Positions 18,301 through 26,072 of a stretch of 45,911 bases of DNA are shown here, in pieces. Within the stretch, counting starts at the first letter, position 1, and each line of letters begins with the position of its first letter. The position numbers were made by a program, and so were the translations under genes. The notes under the pieces were generated by a model that saw nothing but the letters and a program-made list of their open reading frames with translations, had not been told where the DNA came from and ran no database searches. The stretch spans positions 1 to 45,911 of the forward strand of contig CAKSHP010000019.1 in assembly GCA_934457145.1 (NCBI GenBank), in the 5' to 3' direction. The stretch is from an uncultured Clostridia bacterium (GTDB taxonomy: Bacteria > Bacillota > Clostridia > UBA1381 > UMGS1253).

Positions 18301-21300
18301 TAAAGGTATACGGATCTGAAGCGTTGGGAACAGCAAAGGTTATGGGGCGCGGCAGCTACAGAATAGACATAACGGATTATGTTTTAAGCATGAGGGCCCG
18401 GGGAAAATCACAGGGCGTTTTGATGTTTGCTTTATCTTCGCCGCCGAAAGAGGAAACGCAGATAAGCTTAACCAATTTTAACAACGGCAAAGTACCGTTT
18501 TCGGTTGTTCAGGGCGGCGATATAATAAGCCACGGCTTAAGCAAAAATGAAAACCACGGCGACGGAGACGGCTATAGCTATGCTATGAACACGGCATACG
18601 GCTATGACAGGTTAAAGTTTGATATTTTAGGGGTTAAAAATCTTACGGAAGATGATATAGGAAGAAGCTTTACTGTGAGCTATTATTTAAAATCCGACAA
18701 AACGGGAACGTTTATGAACTCCCTTTTATATGAGCGCGGTGCAAACGAGCATGTAAATAAAGTTATGCAGGATTACACAAATGCAAACGAGTGGCAGAAG
18801 TTTAGCTATGATATTGCGCTTACAAAAGACATTATTGCTTCGGGGCTGGACGCTTCAAAGATACCGGCATATTTAAATTTCCAGCTTTCAGGCATGGGAG
18901 AGCGTGCAAACGGCAAAAATGACAACGTGGTTGTTTATATTGATGACTTTACCGTTACGGAGAAAAGAGTTGGCGATATTGAATTTGAAATCTGCGAAAA
19001 CGGCGCGGCTTCGGATTTGTTTAAAAAGCAGATAATTTTTGATGACCGCAGCGCTTGGTACGGTCCGGGCGCCGACACAGAGGTAAACAGCAGATTTGAT
19101 ATGATTTTGGGAGGAGGCGTTAAAGCAAATCTTAAAATGCAGCTTGTAGGCTCCGATGTTACTGCCGATCACACAACAGGCGACGGCAAGAGCCTGTGGC
19201 TTTGTATGCCGCAGGGGTATAACAGATTTAAGTTTTATAATTTCTTTGACCATAATCTTACAGCTGATGACATCGACAGAAAGTTTAAAATAAGCTTTTG
19301 GGCAAAGGGAGATAAGGAAGGAAAAATAAGCTGCGGATTTATGTCGCACGGGTCAGAAAGTTCGTACACCACGTCTATCTATGAGGGAACATATAATAAA
19401 AAACAGATATATCCGATAACAACCGATTGGCAAAAATATACCTATGAGGCAGTGGTTGAAGAAAAAATGCTTGCTTCTTATTATCCCGGACATGAAAATG
19501 CGGGATATAATCCGGCACTGTTTTCAATTGTATCGGGCAGCATGGCGGGAGGAAATTTATATGTTGACGATATAGAAATTGAGGAAACCGGGCGGATAGT
19601 TTCATCATCTGAAGTTTTTTCGTATTCAAACGATATGGAAAATGTTAAGGGCATTGATGAAGTTACCGGTTTTAACGGCTGGGAGAACGCTTACAGCAAA
19701 ATAAAAATAAGCAGCGCTCAAAACCACACACCCGGCGGGGCAAAAAGCTTATTGATTCGTTCAGACAAGGGATATAACAGAATGTTTTTATATAACGTTA
19801 TAAAGCAGCCCGAAACGGCAGACATTGGCAAAAGATATAAAATAAGCCTTTGGGTTAAAGCCGGCAAAGCCGGCTCGTTTGTGATGGGGCTTGCAAACAG
19901 CGGTACGGGCGGCGACGGATACACCGGACAGGTGCGCCGTACTTATACGGTTGAAGCAAATAAATGGACAAAATGCATTTATGATGTTACAATCGATGAG
20001 GCTATGGTTGAAAACAATGCGCGCTTCCTCGCTATGTATATAAACGGTTTCGGACAGAGCGCCGACTATCCGGCTGATATTTATGTAGACGATATTATAT
20101 CGGTTGAATATCCGGCAGGCGAGGCAAAAGATGTTTCTGTTTTGAAGGTGAGCACTGTTAATTCAACAGGTAAAAGCTTGGTTTTAACAGCGGGACGCTA
20201 TGACGCGGCTGCAAAGATAAGAAAAGCTTATCTGCGTTTTGAGGGCGGAGAATATGAAAATATAAAAAGAGCTTTGTTAAACTTTGAAGTGTGCGCTGCG
20301 TTCGGGCAGACGGTTAAGATTTATGCGCTAAAAGATGCATCTTTCCCGGCAAGCCTTACATATAAAACTGCTCCGGCATATGCAAAAGACGAAACGATAG
20401 ATTTAAATTATGCTTACGGCGCAAAACCTATTGCATCGTTTGCGGCAGAGCCTAAGGAATATTCTGTAGACGTTACGGATTATGTTAAAGATAATGGGTT
20501 AAATGAGCATACGTTTGCGATTGTTTGTGAACAGACAGGAAAAACACAGTACTACAATTTGGATTTATCAAAATATTCGCTGACAAAAGATGTTGATTAT
20601 AAGGCAGAAAAAGAAGTTGCGGTTTCAAACGAAGGAGCAGCGGTATCCGGCGGAAAGATTAAGCTTTTAAATATTTTCGGAAGCGAAAACGAAACAATCA
20701 AAGCCGGCGAAACTTATAAAGTTACGGCAGATATTATGCCTGTGTCGGACGCTGAAATTGTTTTGGGATTTGACAGCGAAAACAGCGATGAAATAGCATC
20801 GCAGTGCACAAGCATAAACGCTTCTGCAAATGTTTCATCAAATATTGAATTTGAATATACTGCAACAGAAGAAGACGAACAAAACGGCATTTGTGCGATA
20901 AGCATTTATGCAAATTCCGAGACAGACGGCGGTTTTGTGATTGAAAATGTTTCGGTGCAGAGCGAAAACCCTGTTGTTATATCAAAATCGTCAGAGCTTG
21001 TTATTGAAACGGCAAAGGAAATTGATGTTCCGGACGAGAGAGCGCAGGCACAAATCAGCGTTATGTCAAACAAAAATAGTGTTGTTGTAAACGGTGAGGA
21101 TAAAGGCATATCTTACACGGCGGCGCACTACGTTGGCGAAAGGTTAAATCTTTCTCTCGCGGACAGCGAAGGCTTTATGTACTGGAAAGACGCGTCAAAC
21201 GGATTTATACTTTCTTATGATCCAAACTGCAGCTTAAATGTCGGCAGCGACAGAAGCATTATTGCAATATTTGCCGAAGACGGCGTTTATGTATCGTTTA

Positions 21301-22013
21301 AAAATATTAACGGTCAGGTTGTTGCGGAAGGATTGGTAAATGGCGAGCTGCGCGTGCCGCAGAATCCTTATGTTTACGGTTATGAGTTTGCCGGCTGGTT
21401 TGACGGAAAAGAAAAATCGCTCTTAAAAGCCGGAGACATTGTAAGTGCTGATAAAAACACTGTTTACAATGCGGGATACAGCAAAAAGGCGGACTTGTAT
21501 AAAGTGGATGTGAACGGAAGCGAGAAGAGTTATAAATATAACGATTTGGTCAGCGTAACGGCAGAGGGCGAAAAAGACGGAAAAGCGTTTTCTTACTGGG
21601 AGCGCAACGGAAAAATCGTTTGCTATGATTTAACGTACAGCTTCTATGTAAGCGCAGACAGCACAGTAAATGCAGTATACGGACAAAGCAGCGCGGATAA
21701 AAACGTTTTGGTTATGGCAAATCCGTGCGCAGTCGGCGGCGACAAGATAGCGTTTTTCGCAGAGCGCAATATAGCTGATGAGTACACAGTTATAGAAAGC
21801 GGAATACTTTTGGGACAAAAAGAGGGCTTAAATCTTACGAATGCTAAGATAAAGGCAGTTTCTAAAAATGTTTCAAACAAAGGACAGTTCACGATAAGAA
21901 AGAAAAACGTCGGCGCGGGCGAGAGTTGGTATGGCGTGTCATACGTTATATACTCTGACGCAAGCCAAAATATAAAGACGATTTATTCAAACGAAGTTAA
22001 TATGACGCTTTAA
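15318..22013 (+). CDS. Giant secreted modular protein: alpha/beta-hydrolase with Ig-like, carbohydrate-binding-like and InlB-like repeats
   Basis: A 2,231-residue exported protein. Start ATG 15318 is fixed by AGGGAGG (15304-15310) and opens a clear signal peptide (KRILSILLCLCMVFS, cleavage near Ala24). Residues ~30-480 look like an alpha/beta serine hydrolase, with candidate Ser345 in YGHSKAS, Asp424 in GEADG and His456 in PGVGHT. Then follow an SbsA-like Ig domain (~487-590), three DNRLRE-like beta domains (~596-708, 905-1041, 1605-1753), each ending in a DIT(D/E)YV or DVTDYV motif, and four or five carbohydrate-binding-like jelly rolls (~712-859, 1048-1215, 1240-1425, 1435-1597, perhaps 1758-1888), most ending in (V/I)DD. 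InlB-like repeats with YEFAGWFDG come next (~1912-2124), and a C-terminal module (~2126-2231) completes the protein. No SLH, dockerin or LPXTG anchor is visible. A role as a polysaccharide esterase is inferred. The gene stands alone between a candidate operator and a terminator. Confidence 0.88.
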   Translation: MKRILSILLCLCMVFSCMGAVSFADGETESLNIISAFADYHVCGKYLSDDGYIGIPVEVNTYIKGETNNKTQIVLYVINTNTERIGTEGDESIISDLLDEGYIVVVLDYKNNAKSVSPDLDWSIQKIRTKIEGGAYLNGASHETYCTYVLPAGYRLQRKIKYWNFEENGADGCLDYIVEIWNSDFKKAKGNKEITYSDGTVKKVSEVTAESIDDCVKPDSSPIDLNLYLDIIYPSNPKEEVPVMCLASSAETSVESWSDSRRPHLTGFLFVGYAGAIYDHCYVPMARNDHYGYFDGSDHGDPFSLVKYTGTKSETAAIRCLRYLTDAYPDTYKFNKGKFGAYGHSKASFVFKLGNLHPELCEEYRYFSGHHGECAEGVTQPYLTYKDGSEIPSNIQMVYASHGGGTEYIGENFAPLYVSCGEADGPGVSGFVKHQVCAARRYDIPFMYMTMPGVGHTIIYGYSEKYQIDMYNSLFDFAHYYLKDAKPVCEYILPLNGTKDFDTNGEITLKFTGPIARSEIESKVKIINKKTGKAALGTWKSEFKNTTWKFTGHDLTGGCEYEISVPKSVTADNGKTLREAKSFTFKTKYEQGIAAKDISSDNADMTLLKTADTDNGVYLLFDSADYENSITTDLRFSVINDAANRVSVYALDNIDEENIKNSSQGSVIAEIAIAGKGDYSADITEYVKTLKKGEKAGFLLKAKNVKETKTITDIDFETVDSRFNSSLYSEEQNNTPGGSKSYKTKSTISVRKLIFSPSITLADFGRKFNISFDIYPTTDRRFTFYVGHYATSTLNWPDYNDETAMRMLLCKDKWHNINMTYQVNDLYYCAPEISKDGIFFSSSNYTDAYYIDNLKVTEDITEVKIAKEQTNGSFAPSIVLHPVNKNVSMQTAASYVESGENENESFENEESLLVSGREKEYRLSQYKKVYAKVDLSEFDGKNKASVSIDVKNDNNGSVCVYGITDTAAAQYIDDETINYLNAPANDRFGFGADVLKVYGSEALGTAKVMGRGSYRIDITDYVLSMRARGKSQGVLMFALSSPPKEETQISLTNFNNGKVPFSVVQGGDIISHGLSKNENHGDGDGYSYAMNTAYGYDRLKFDILGVKNLTEDDIGRSFTVSYYLKSDKTGTFMNSLLYERGANEHVNKVMQDYTNANEWQKFSYDIALTKDIIASGLDASKIPAYLNFQLSGMGERANGKNDNVVVYIDDFTVTEKRVGDIEFEICENGAASDLFKKQIIFDDRSAWYGPGADTEVNSRFDMILGGGVKANLKMQLVGSDVTADHTTGDGKSLWLCMPQGYNRFKFYNFFDHNLTADDIDRKFKISFWAKGDKEGKISCGFMSHGSESSYTTSIYEGTYNKKQIYPITTDWQKYTYEAVVEEKMLASYYPGHENAGYNPALFSIVSGSMAGGNLYVDDIEIEETGRIVSSSEVFSYSNDMENVKGIDEVTGFNGWENAYSKIKISSAQNHTPGGAKSLLIRSDKGYNRMFLYNVIKQPETADIGKRYKISLWVKAGKAGSFVMGLANSGTGGDGYTGQVRRTYTVEANKWTKCIYDVTIDEAMVENNARFLAMYINGFGQSADYPADIYVDDIISVEYPAGEAKDVSVLKVSTVNSTGKSLVLTAGRYDAAAKIRKAYLRFEGGEYENIKRALLNFEVCAAFGQTVKIYALKDASFPASLTYKTAPAYAKDETIDLNYAYGAKPIASFAAEPKEYSVDVTDYVKDNGLNEHTFAIVCEQTGKTQYYNLDLSKYSLTKDVDYKAEKEVAVSNEGAAVSGGKIKLLNIFGSENETIKAGETYKVTADIMPVSDAEIVLGFDSENSDEIASQCTSINASANVSSNIEFEYTATEEDEQNGICAISIYANSETDGGFVIENVSVQSENPVVISKSSELVIETAKEIDVPDERAQAQISVMSNKNSVVVNGEDKGISYTAAHYVGERLNLSLADSEGFMYWKDASNGFILSYDPNCSLNVGSDRSIIAIFAEDGVYVSFKNINGQVVAEGLVNGELRVPQNPYVYGYEFAGWFDGKEKSLLKAGDIVSADKNTVYNAGYSKKADLYKVDVNGSEKSYKYNDLVSVTAEGEKDGKAFSYWERNGKIVCYDLTYSFYVSADSTVNAVYGQSSADKNVLVMANPCAVGGDKIAFFAERNIADEYTVIESGILLGQKEGLNLTNAKIKAVSKNVSNKGQFTIRKKNVGAGESWYGVSYVIYSDASQNIKTIYSNEVNMTL

Positions 22014-22017
22014 AACA

Positions 22018-22068
22018 AAAAAACTCCCGGGGCAGATTTTAAGTTTATAATTTGCCCGGGAGTTTTTT
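22018..22068 (+). terminator. Rho-independent terminator after the giant gene
   Basis: CTCCCGGG (22024-22031) pairs with CCCGGGAG (22055-22062). The stem is extended by CA/TG across one bulged G and by flanking A and T runs, ending in T6. Confidence 0.92.
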
Positions 22069-22234
22069 ATGCAATTATTTTTTAAGACAGGTATTTTGCG
22101 GTGTTTATGATATTTGGCTCTTTAATGTTTGCCGTGCCGAGAGGCAAAAGGCGAAAGTGAGTTTGAAAAAAATGCGCCGCGTATTCAGAAAGTGAAAATA
22201 AAATAAAGGCGCGCAAGCAAAAAATTTAAAGTAC

Positions 22235-22389
22235 AAAACCTCCTTATATGGTATAATAATCTCACAGGAGCTGCGCTCAAAGCCGTATTCTACGACTTGC
22301 AAAATTAAAATTTTGCCTGTGCAAGCATTGACGGCTGCGTAAAAATGCCCTTGCGAGCAAGCATTCAATAATACCAAAAAGGAGGTTTT
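22235..22389. repeat. Nested palindromic element, about 155 bp, with terminal inverted repeats
   Basis: In the 420-base gap between the giant gene and the ADP-ribosylglycohydrolase, AAAACCTCCTT (22235-22245) is perfectly inverted at 22379-22389, and similarity continues inward (GGTATAATAAT versus GGTATTATTG). Inside are further nested pairs: AGCCGT (22281-22286) with ACGGCT (22331-22336), CTTGC with GCAAG (near 22296-22325), and the core GCAAAATT-AA-AATTTTGC. The whole can fold into one long hairpin. A MITE-like mobile element or a structured RNA would both fit. The minus strand is open for 90 codons across it (22105-22377), but this lacks any sign of being a gene. The flanks 22069-22234 and 22390-22435 hold nothing else I can identify. 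Confidence 0.6.
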
Positions 22390-22435
22390 ATATTTTACAG
22401 GTATTAATTAAAATATGACAGGATATGTCTGAATC

Positions 22436-23764
22436 TTATTTTTTTAACTTTTGGTGAAGCGCTGTTGTTCGGTCGATTAATTCAGATATTTTTCCGTTGC
22501 CGAATTCTGCGACAGTGGAATGAATTGAATCGTTAAACGGAGCGGTCCATCTTGCGTCTACCTTATGGTTTCCGATTGCCGCACCGCAGATACTTCCGGC
22601 TGTGCCGCCGTTGCAGTCGGTGTCGAGTCCGCACATTACTGCGCAGGTGATTGTTTTTGTGTAGTTAAGGTTTCCGTATAACAAAGCAAGCGTTACAACA
22701 GCGAGGTTGTTGATTGTGTCTATTACTGTTAAATCTTTGTAACGGTTTTCGATTTTTTCGCAGACAACGTTAAAATCCTTTGACTCTTCCCACCATTTAA
22801 CCGTCAGCAAAACTGCTTCGGCAAGACGGGATTTTTTCGGGATAACGCTGAGTCCGCCGTTTATTATTGTTTTAACATCGGGATTTTTTGAAAGCGCAGC
22901 TGCAATACAGCCGGCAACATACATTCCGCCGTAGCAGCCGTTTTTAATGAGGCTGAAGCTGCAGTCTTTGTAGGCAATTTTTGCTGCGGCTAACGGATCG
23001 GCGGGATTTAAATAGCCCCACATATCCGAACGGATTTGCCCGTCGATACATTCTCTCCACGGATTTGTTTTATAGGGGAACTGCTTTATCTGTTCTTCGG
23101 CGCTGATGTCCGAGCGCAATGATACCATGCCGTAGTATGCCATTCTTGACGCGCACCAAAACATGTAATACGGAGAGTTTTTAAGCCATGTTTCGCCGAT
23201 ATCGTAATGGGTAAAATCAAAGCCTTTCTTTTCGGCGAGCAGAAGCGAATAAATGGTGTAGTTTATATCATCGTCGTTTTCAATAAAAGAGATATTGTTT
23301 CGGGTTGAGTTTTTGCAGCCAAGCGTGAAATCGAGTTTTTCGGAGTGGCTTACAGCGAAGTCGTTTAGAGGGTAGTCGCCTGTGCTTTCAAGATACTGTT
23401 TAATAAATGAGCGATCGAGATGAAGTTCGAAGGGTTTTCCTAAAACAACACCGCCGCAGCGGCCTCTTACGGCGCCTGCAATTCTGTTTTCGTATTCTAT
23501 ATCGCTTAAAGGTTCAAGCGCGCTTGGCATTTTAGAAGCCGATGCGATTATACTTTCAAAATCTTCGGGTTCTTCATAGGGGTAGTCCTTTTTTATTCTG
23601 TTGGCGCGCAGGGCCCAAAGCTTTTCATATGCGTCCTGCCAGTAGGGTTCGCTTTCGTTTTCTTTTGCAGCAAGGCTGTCTGTCGGGGAGATGTCGTATC
23701 CTTCCAGCGCCATAATTCTTTTTTCTTCGAAAAATGTGTCTTTCCAGTTTGCATATCCGGGCAT
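22436..23764 (-). CDS. ADP-ribosylglycohydrolase family protein
   Basis: A 442-residue protein with the all-helical DraG/ARH fold signatures. The family start is RIAGAVRGRCGGVVLGKPFE (~94-113). The first metal-binding acidic cluster is ENDDDINYT (Asp164-166). The second metal site is GLDTDCNGGTAGSICGAA (Asp381, Asp383). Family members remove ADP-ribose from proteins or small molecules using two Mg2+. The extra ~90 residues before the domain are rich in acidic and aromatic residues and typical of a gut-bacterial subfamily that sits in carbohydrate loci. ATG 23764 follows AGGAGG. The gene is divergent from an AraC regulator, which likely controls it. Its substrate is unknown; an N- or C-glycosidic sugar compound is possible. 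Confidence 0.9.
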   Translation of the reverse strand: MPGYANWKDTFFEEKRIMALEGYDISPTDSLAAKENESEPYWQDAYEKLWALRANRIKKDYPYEEPEDFESIIASASKMPSALEPLSDIEYENRIAGAVRGRCGGVVLGKPFELHLDRSFIKQYLESTGDYPLNDFAVSHSEKLDFTLGCKNSTRNNISFIENDDDINYTIYSLLLAEKKGFDFTHYDIGETWLKNSPYYMFWCASRMAYYGMVSLRSDISAEEQIKQFPYKTNPWRECIDGQIRSDMWGYLNPADPLAAAKIAYKDCSFSLIKNGCYGGMYVAGCIAAALSKNPDVKTIINGGLSVIPKKSRLAEAVLLTVKWWEESKDFNVVCEKIENRYKDLTVIDTINNLAVVTLALLYGNLNYTKTITCAVMCGLDTDCNGGTAGSICGAAIGNHKVDARWTAPFNDSIHSTVAEFGNGKISELIDRTTALHQKLKK

Positions 23765-23784
23765 AAATATTCCTCCTAAATATA

Positions 23785-23813
23785 TTGACTTATTTTATAT
23801 GTTGCGATACAAT
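23785..23813 (+). promoter_or_regulatory. Promoter for AraC regulator 2
   Basis: TTGACT (23785-23790) and TACAAT (23808-23813) have a 17-base spacer, about 60 bases before the start codon. Confidence 0.65.
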
Positions 23814-23815
23814 GA

Positions 23816-23844
23816 ATTATAGTATATTATTTGCAATAAAACAA
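23816..23844 (-). promoter_or_regulatory. Promoter for the ADP-ribosylglycohydrolase gene
   Basis: On the minus strand TTGTTT (23839-23844) and TATAAT (23816-23821) have a 17-base spacer. The two divergent -10 boxes are 2 bases apart, so one bound regulator could affect both genes. Confidence 0.6.
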
Positions 23845-23872
23845 TGCTAATAATGCAGAAAGTGTGCAAATT

Positions 23873-24670
23873 ATGGATTTAGATAGAAAAGATGAATTTG
23901 ATAAATACAATGCATCTGTGATGGAATATGAAAACCGCGCCCGTTCAAGAGAGCAGATGCACATGCATGATTGTGCGGAGCTTGGAATTTGTTTGGAAGG
24001 AAGCGGAGTGTTTTATATCGGAAAAGCCGTTAAACAGTTTGGTGCAGGCTATGTTTCGTTTATTTTGCCGGGGGAGCTGCATATTGCAAACAGCCCGACG
24101 AAAAGGCCGAGCAAGTGGAAGTTTATGTCTTTTAATATAAGTGAATTTGATAAAAAAGATTTTAAAAGCGGCGGAAATGTTTTTGGAGAGGCAAAATTGT
24201 TTGAACTTGCAAAGCTTGTTTTTTTTGCAGCCGAGACGGGCGATACGGAGTTGTTTTGTGCGCTTATGAAGGCTTTGATATGCTATTTAAAAAGAATAAG
24301 CGCAAAAGAGACAGAGGCAAAAAGCACAGGGGTTTATGAATATAACAGGCTTTTGCCGGCGATTGATTATATGTCTTTACGCTATGCGGAAGATGTTCAA
24401 ATGGATTATCTTGCAAAGCTTTGCAAGATGAGCAGTTCGCTTTTTTTCAGGATTTTTAAAAAGACATTTTGCATGACGCCAAATCAGTATTTAACAACAA
24501 TACGCATTGAAAATGCCGCAAATCTTCTGATGGCAACCGATATGAGCGTTACGGATGTTTCTTTGGGCGTCGGATACGAAACGCAGTCGGCATTTTACCG
24601 CAATTTTTTAAAAACAAAGAAAATGTCGCCGCGCAGGTATCGAAAATATGCAAAAGACGAGATTGGTTAA
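23873..24670 (+). CDS. AraC family transcriptional regulator (regulator 2)
   Basis: A 265-residue regulator with an N-terminal cupin sensor (MHMHDCAELGICLEGSGVFYIG, then FILPGELHIANSP) and a C-terminal AraC DNA-binding domain: MDYLAKLCKMSSSLFFRIFKK, SVTDVSLGVGYETQSAFYRNF and MSPRRYRK. It is divergent from the ADP-ribosylglycohydrolase gene, with facing promoters. No strong ribosome binding site is visible; AGAAAG at 23857-23862 favours ATG 23873 over the GTG at 23864. Its stop codon shares TTAA with the convergent rodA stop, a 4-base overlap. The ligand is unknown, probably a sugar. Confidence 0.93.
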   Translation: MDLDRKDEFDKYNASVMEYENRARSREQMHMHDCAELGICLEGSGVFYIGKAVKQFGAGYVSFILPGELHIANSPTKRPSKWKFMSFNISEFDKKDFKSGGNVFGEAKLFELAKLVFFAAETGDTELFCALMKALICYLKRISAKETEAKSTGVYEYNRLLPAIDYMSLRYAEDVQMDYLAKLCKMSSSLFFRIFKKTFCMTPNQYLTTIRIENAANLLMATDMSVTDVSLGVGYETQSAFYRNFLKTKKMSPRRYRKYAKDEIG

Positions 24671-25797
24671 AACATTTTTAAATGCCTTGACGAGGCAACG
24701 CTGTTTACAAAGCCGATTGCCATAAAATTGGTTATAAGAGATGTTCCGCCGTAGCTTATAAACGGGAGCGGAATACCTGTAACGGGCATAAGCTGGATAC
24801 ACATGCCGACGTTTTCTAAAATGTGGAACAAAAACATTGCGGAAATTCCCGTGCAGATAAATGAGCCGTAGACATTGTCGGTTGTGGCGGCAATATATAT
24901 GCAGCGAAGAACCAGCAAAAACAAAAGGATAACAATTGCTATACTTCCGAAAAATCCCCATTCTTCGCCGATTGTGGCAAAGATGAAGTCGGTGTGTTTG
25001 GCGGGAAGGTAGCCGAGTTGGTTTTGGCTTCCCGAAAGATAGCCTTTGCCGAAAAGCTTTCCCGAACCTATTGAAATTTCCGACTGGATAACGTTAAAGC
25101 CGCTGCCGTTCGGATCGCGGTACGGATCAAAGAAAACCAGTATGCGGTCTATCTGATAGGGGGAGAGTATTTTGTCTTTTAAAAGCCAGAAGAGCGGAGC
25201 GAGCACGGCAAGCGTTATAAAAAATATCAAAACGTATTTATAGCTGATTTTTGCAACAAATATCATTGATAAAAATATAAAGAAAAATACGATTGCAGTG
25301 CCGAGGTCGGGCTGAAGCATGATAAGGAATATAAATATTGCAACATGCAGAAAAAGCCCTAAAAGAGCGGGGATATAGTTTATATCGTTTTTTACGCGCA
25401 TAAGATGAGTGGCAAAGGTTAATATAAATCCGATTTTTGCTATTTCGGAGGGCTGAAAGCTTACGGGACCTAAATCGATCCAGCCTTTTGTGCCTGTGCT
25501 TTCCGCGCCGGTGCCGATTAAAAGCACAAGTATTAAAAGCAAAAGGTTTCCTATGAATATGTATTTATTGGCGTCCATAAAAAGCTCGAAGTCGACATTT
25601 GAAATTATAAGCATTAAAACAAAGCCTATAACGCATGCCGCGCTTTGAATAACAACGAATTTTATTGTGCCGTAGCTGCGGGTTGCGGAAAAAATCGCAA
25701 GTATGCCGCAAAATGTGCATAAAAGGGCAAGCGACGTTAACAGAAAGTCGGTGTTTTTTAAAAAATTGAATTTTTCGGATATTTTATTTTTTGACAT
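24667..25797 (-). CDS. rodA: Rod shape-determining peptidoglycan polymerase RodA (FtsW/RodA/SpoVE family)
   Basis: A 376-residue membrane protein with about ten hydrophobic segments. SEDS family signatures are present: SFQPSEIAKIG, LQPDLGTA, LPAKHTDFIFATIGEEWG and GIPLPFISYGGTS. RodA polymerises lipid II into glycan strands with a class B penicillin-binding protein during side-wall growth. RodA is chosen over FtsW from the PSE and YGGTS contexts and the short N-terminus, but the split is not absolute. It begins at ATG 25797 after GGAG. No mre genes are adjacent. It ends overlapping the AraC gene by four bases. Confidence 0.93.
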   Translation of the reverse strand: MSKNKISEKFNFLKNTDFLLTSLALLCTFCGILAIFSATRSYGTIKFVVIQSAACVIGFVLMLIISNVDFELFMDANKYIFIGNLLLLILVLLIGTGAESTGTKGWIDLGPVSFQPSEIAKIGFILTFATHLMRVKNDINYIPALLGLFLHVAIFIFLIMLQPDLGTAIVFFFIFLSMIFVAKISYKYVLIFFITLAVLAPLFWLLKDKILSPYQIDRILVFFDPYRDPNGSGFNVIQSEISIGSGKLFGKGYLSGSQNQLGYLPAKHTDFIFATIGEEWGFFGSIAIVILLFLLVLRCIYIAATTDNVYGSFICTGISAMFLFHILENVGMCIQLMPVTGIPLPFISYGGTSLITNFMAIGFVNSVASSRHLKMF

Positions 25798-25988
25798 TTA
25801 TTTTTCTCCACAGAATAATTTTTAAAACGAAATGTTTTTAAAACATATTTACGCTTACTATTATATCAAAAAAAATAAATTTGTAAACACTCATGCGCAA
25901 AAAAATAAACTATTTGTTACTTTTTACTCAAAATGGCATATAAAAAACAAAAAATGTTAAAAAATATAGCCGTATGAATAAAAAAGTA

Positions 25989-26017
25989 TTGAAAACTGCT
26001 TTTTAAGCTGATATAAT
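25989..26017 (+). promoter_or_regulatory. Promoter for AraC regulator 3
   Basis: TTGAAA (25989-25994) and TATAAT (26012-26017) are spaced by 17 bases. The rest of the 275-base gap with rodA is AT-rich without a clear feature. Confidence 0.75.
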
Positions 26018-26072
26018 AAATGTGTAAAGGGTTTTATAACAAAAATCGTAAAATTAACAGGGGGCTGATAAC

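Noticed and set aside
22105..22377. Minus-strand open frame of 90 codons in the gap before the ADP-ribosylglycohydrolase
   Set aside because: It runs through the inverted-repeat element and has no ribosome binding site or recognisable domain.
22087..22405. Direct repeats ACAGGTATT as a possible 9-bp target-site duplication
   Set aside because: The copies are not adjacent to the terminal inverted repeats and the left one is about 140 bases from the element, so chance is likely.
23800..23860. Imperfect TTGCGAT/TTGCAAT and ACAATG repeats between the ADP-ribosylglycohydrolase and AraC 2 as an operator
   Set aside because: The copies are about 30 bases apart and poorly matched, far from the 21-bp period of AraC half-sites.
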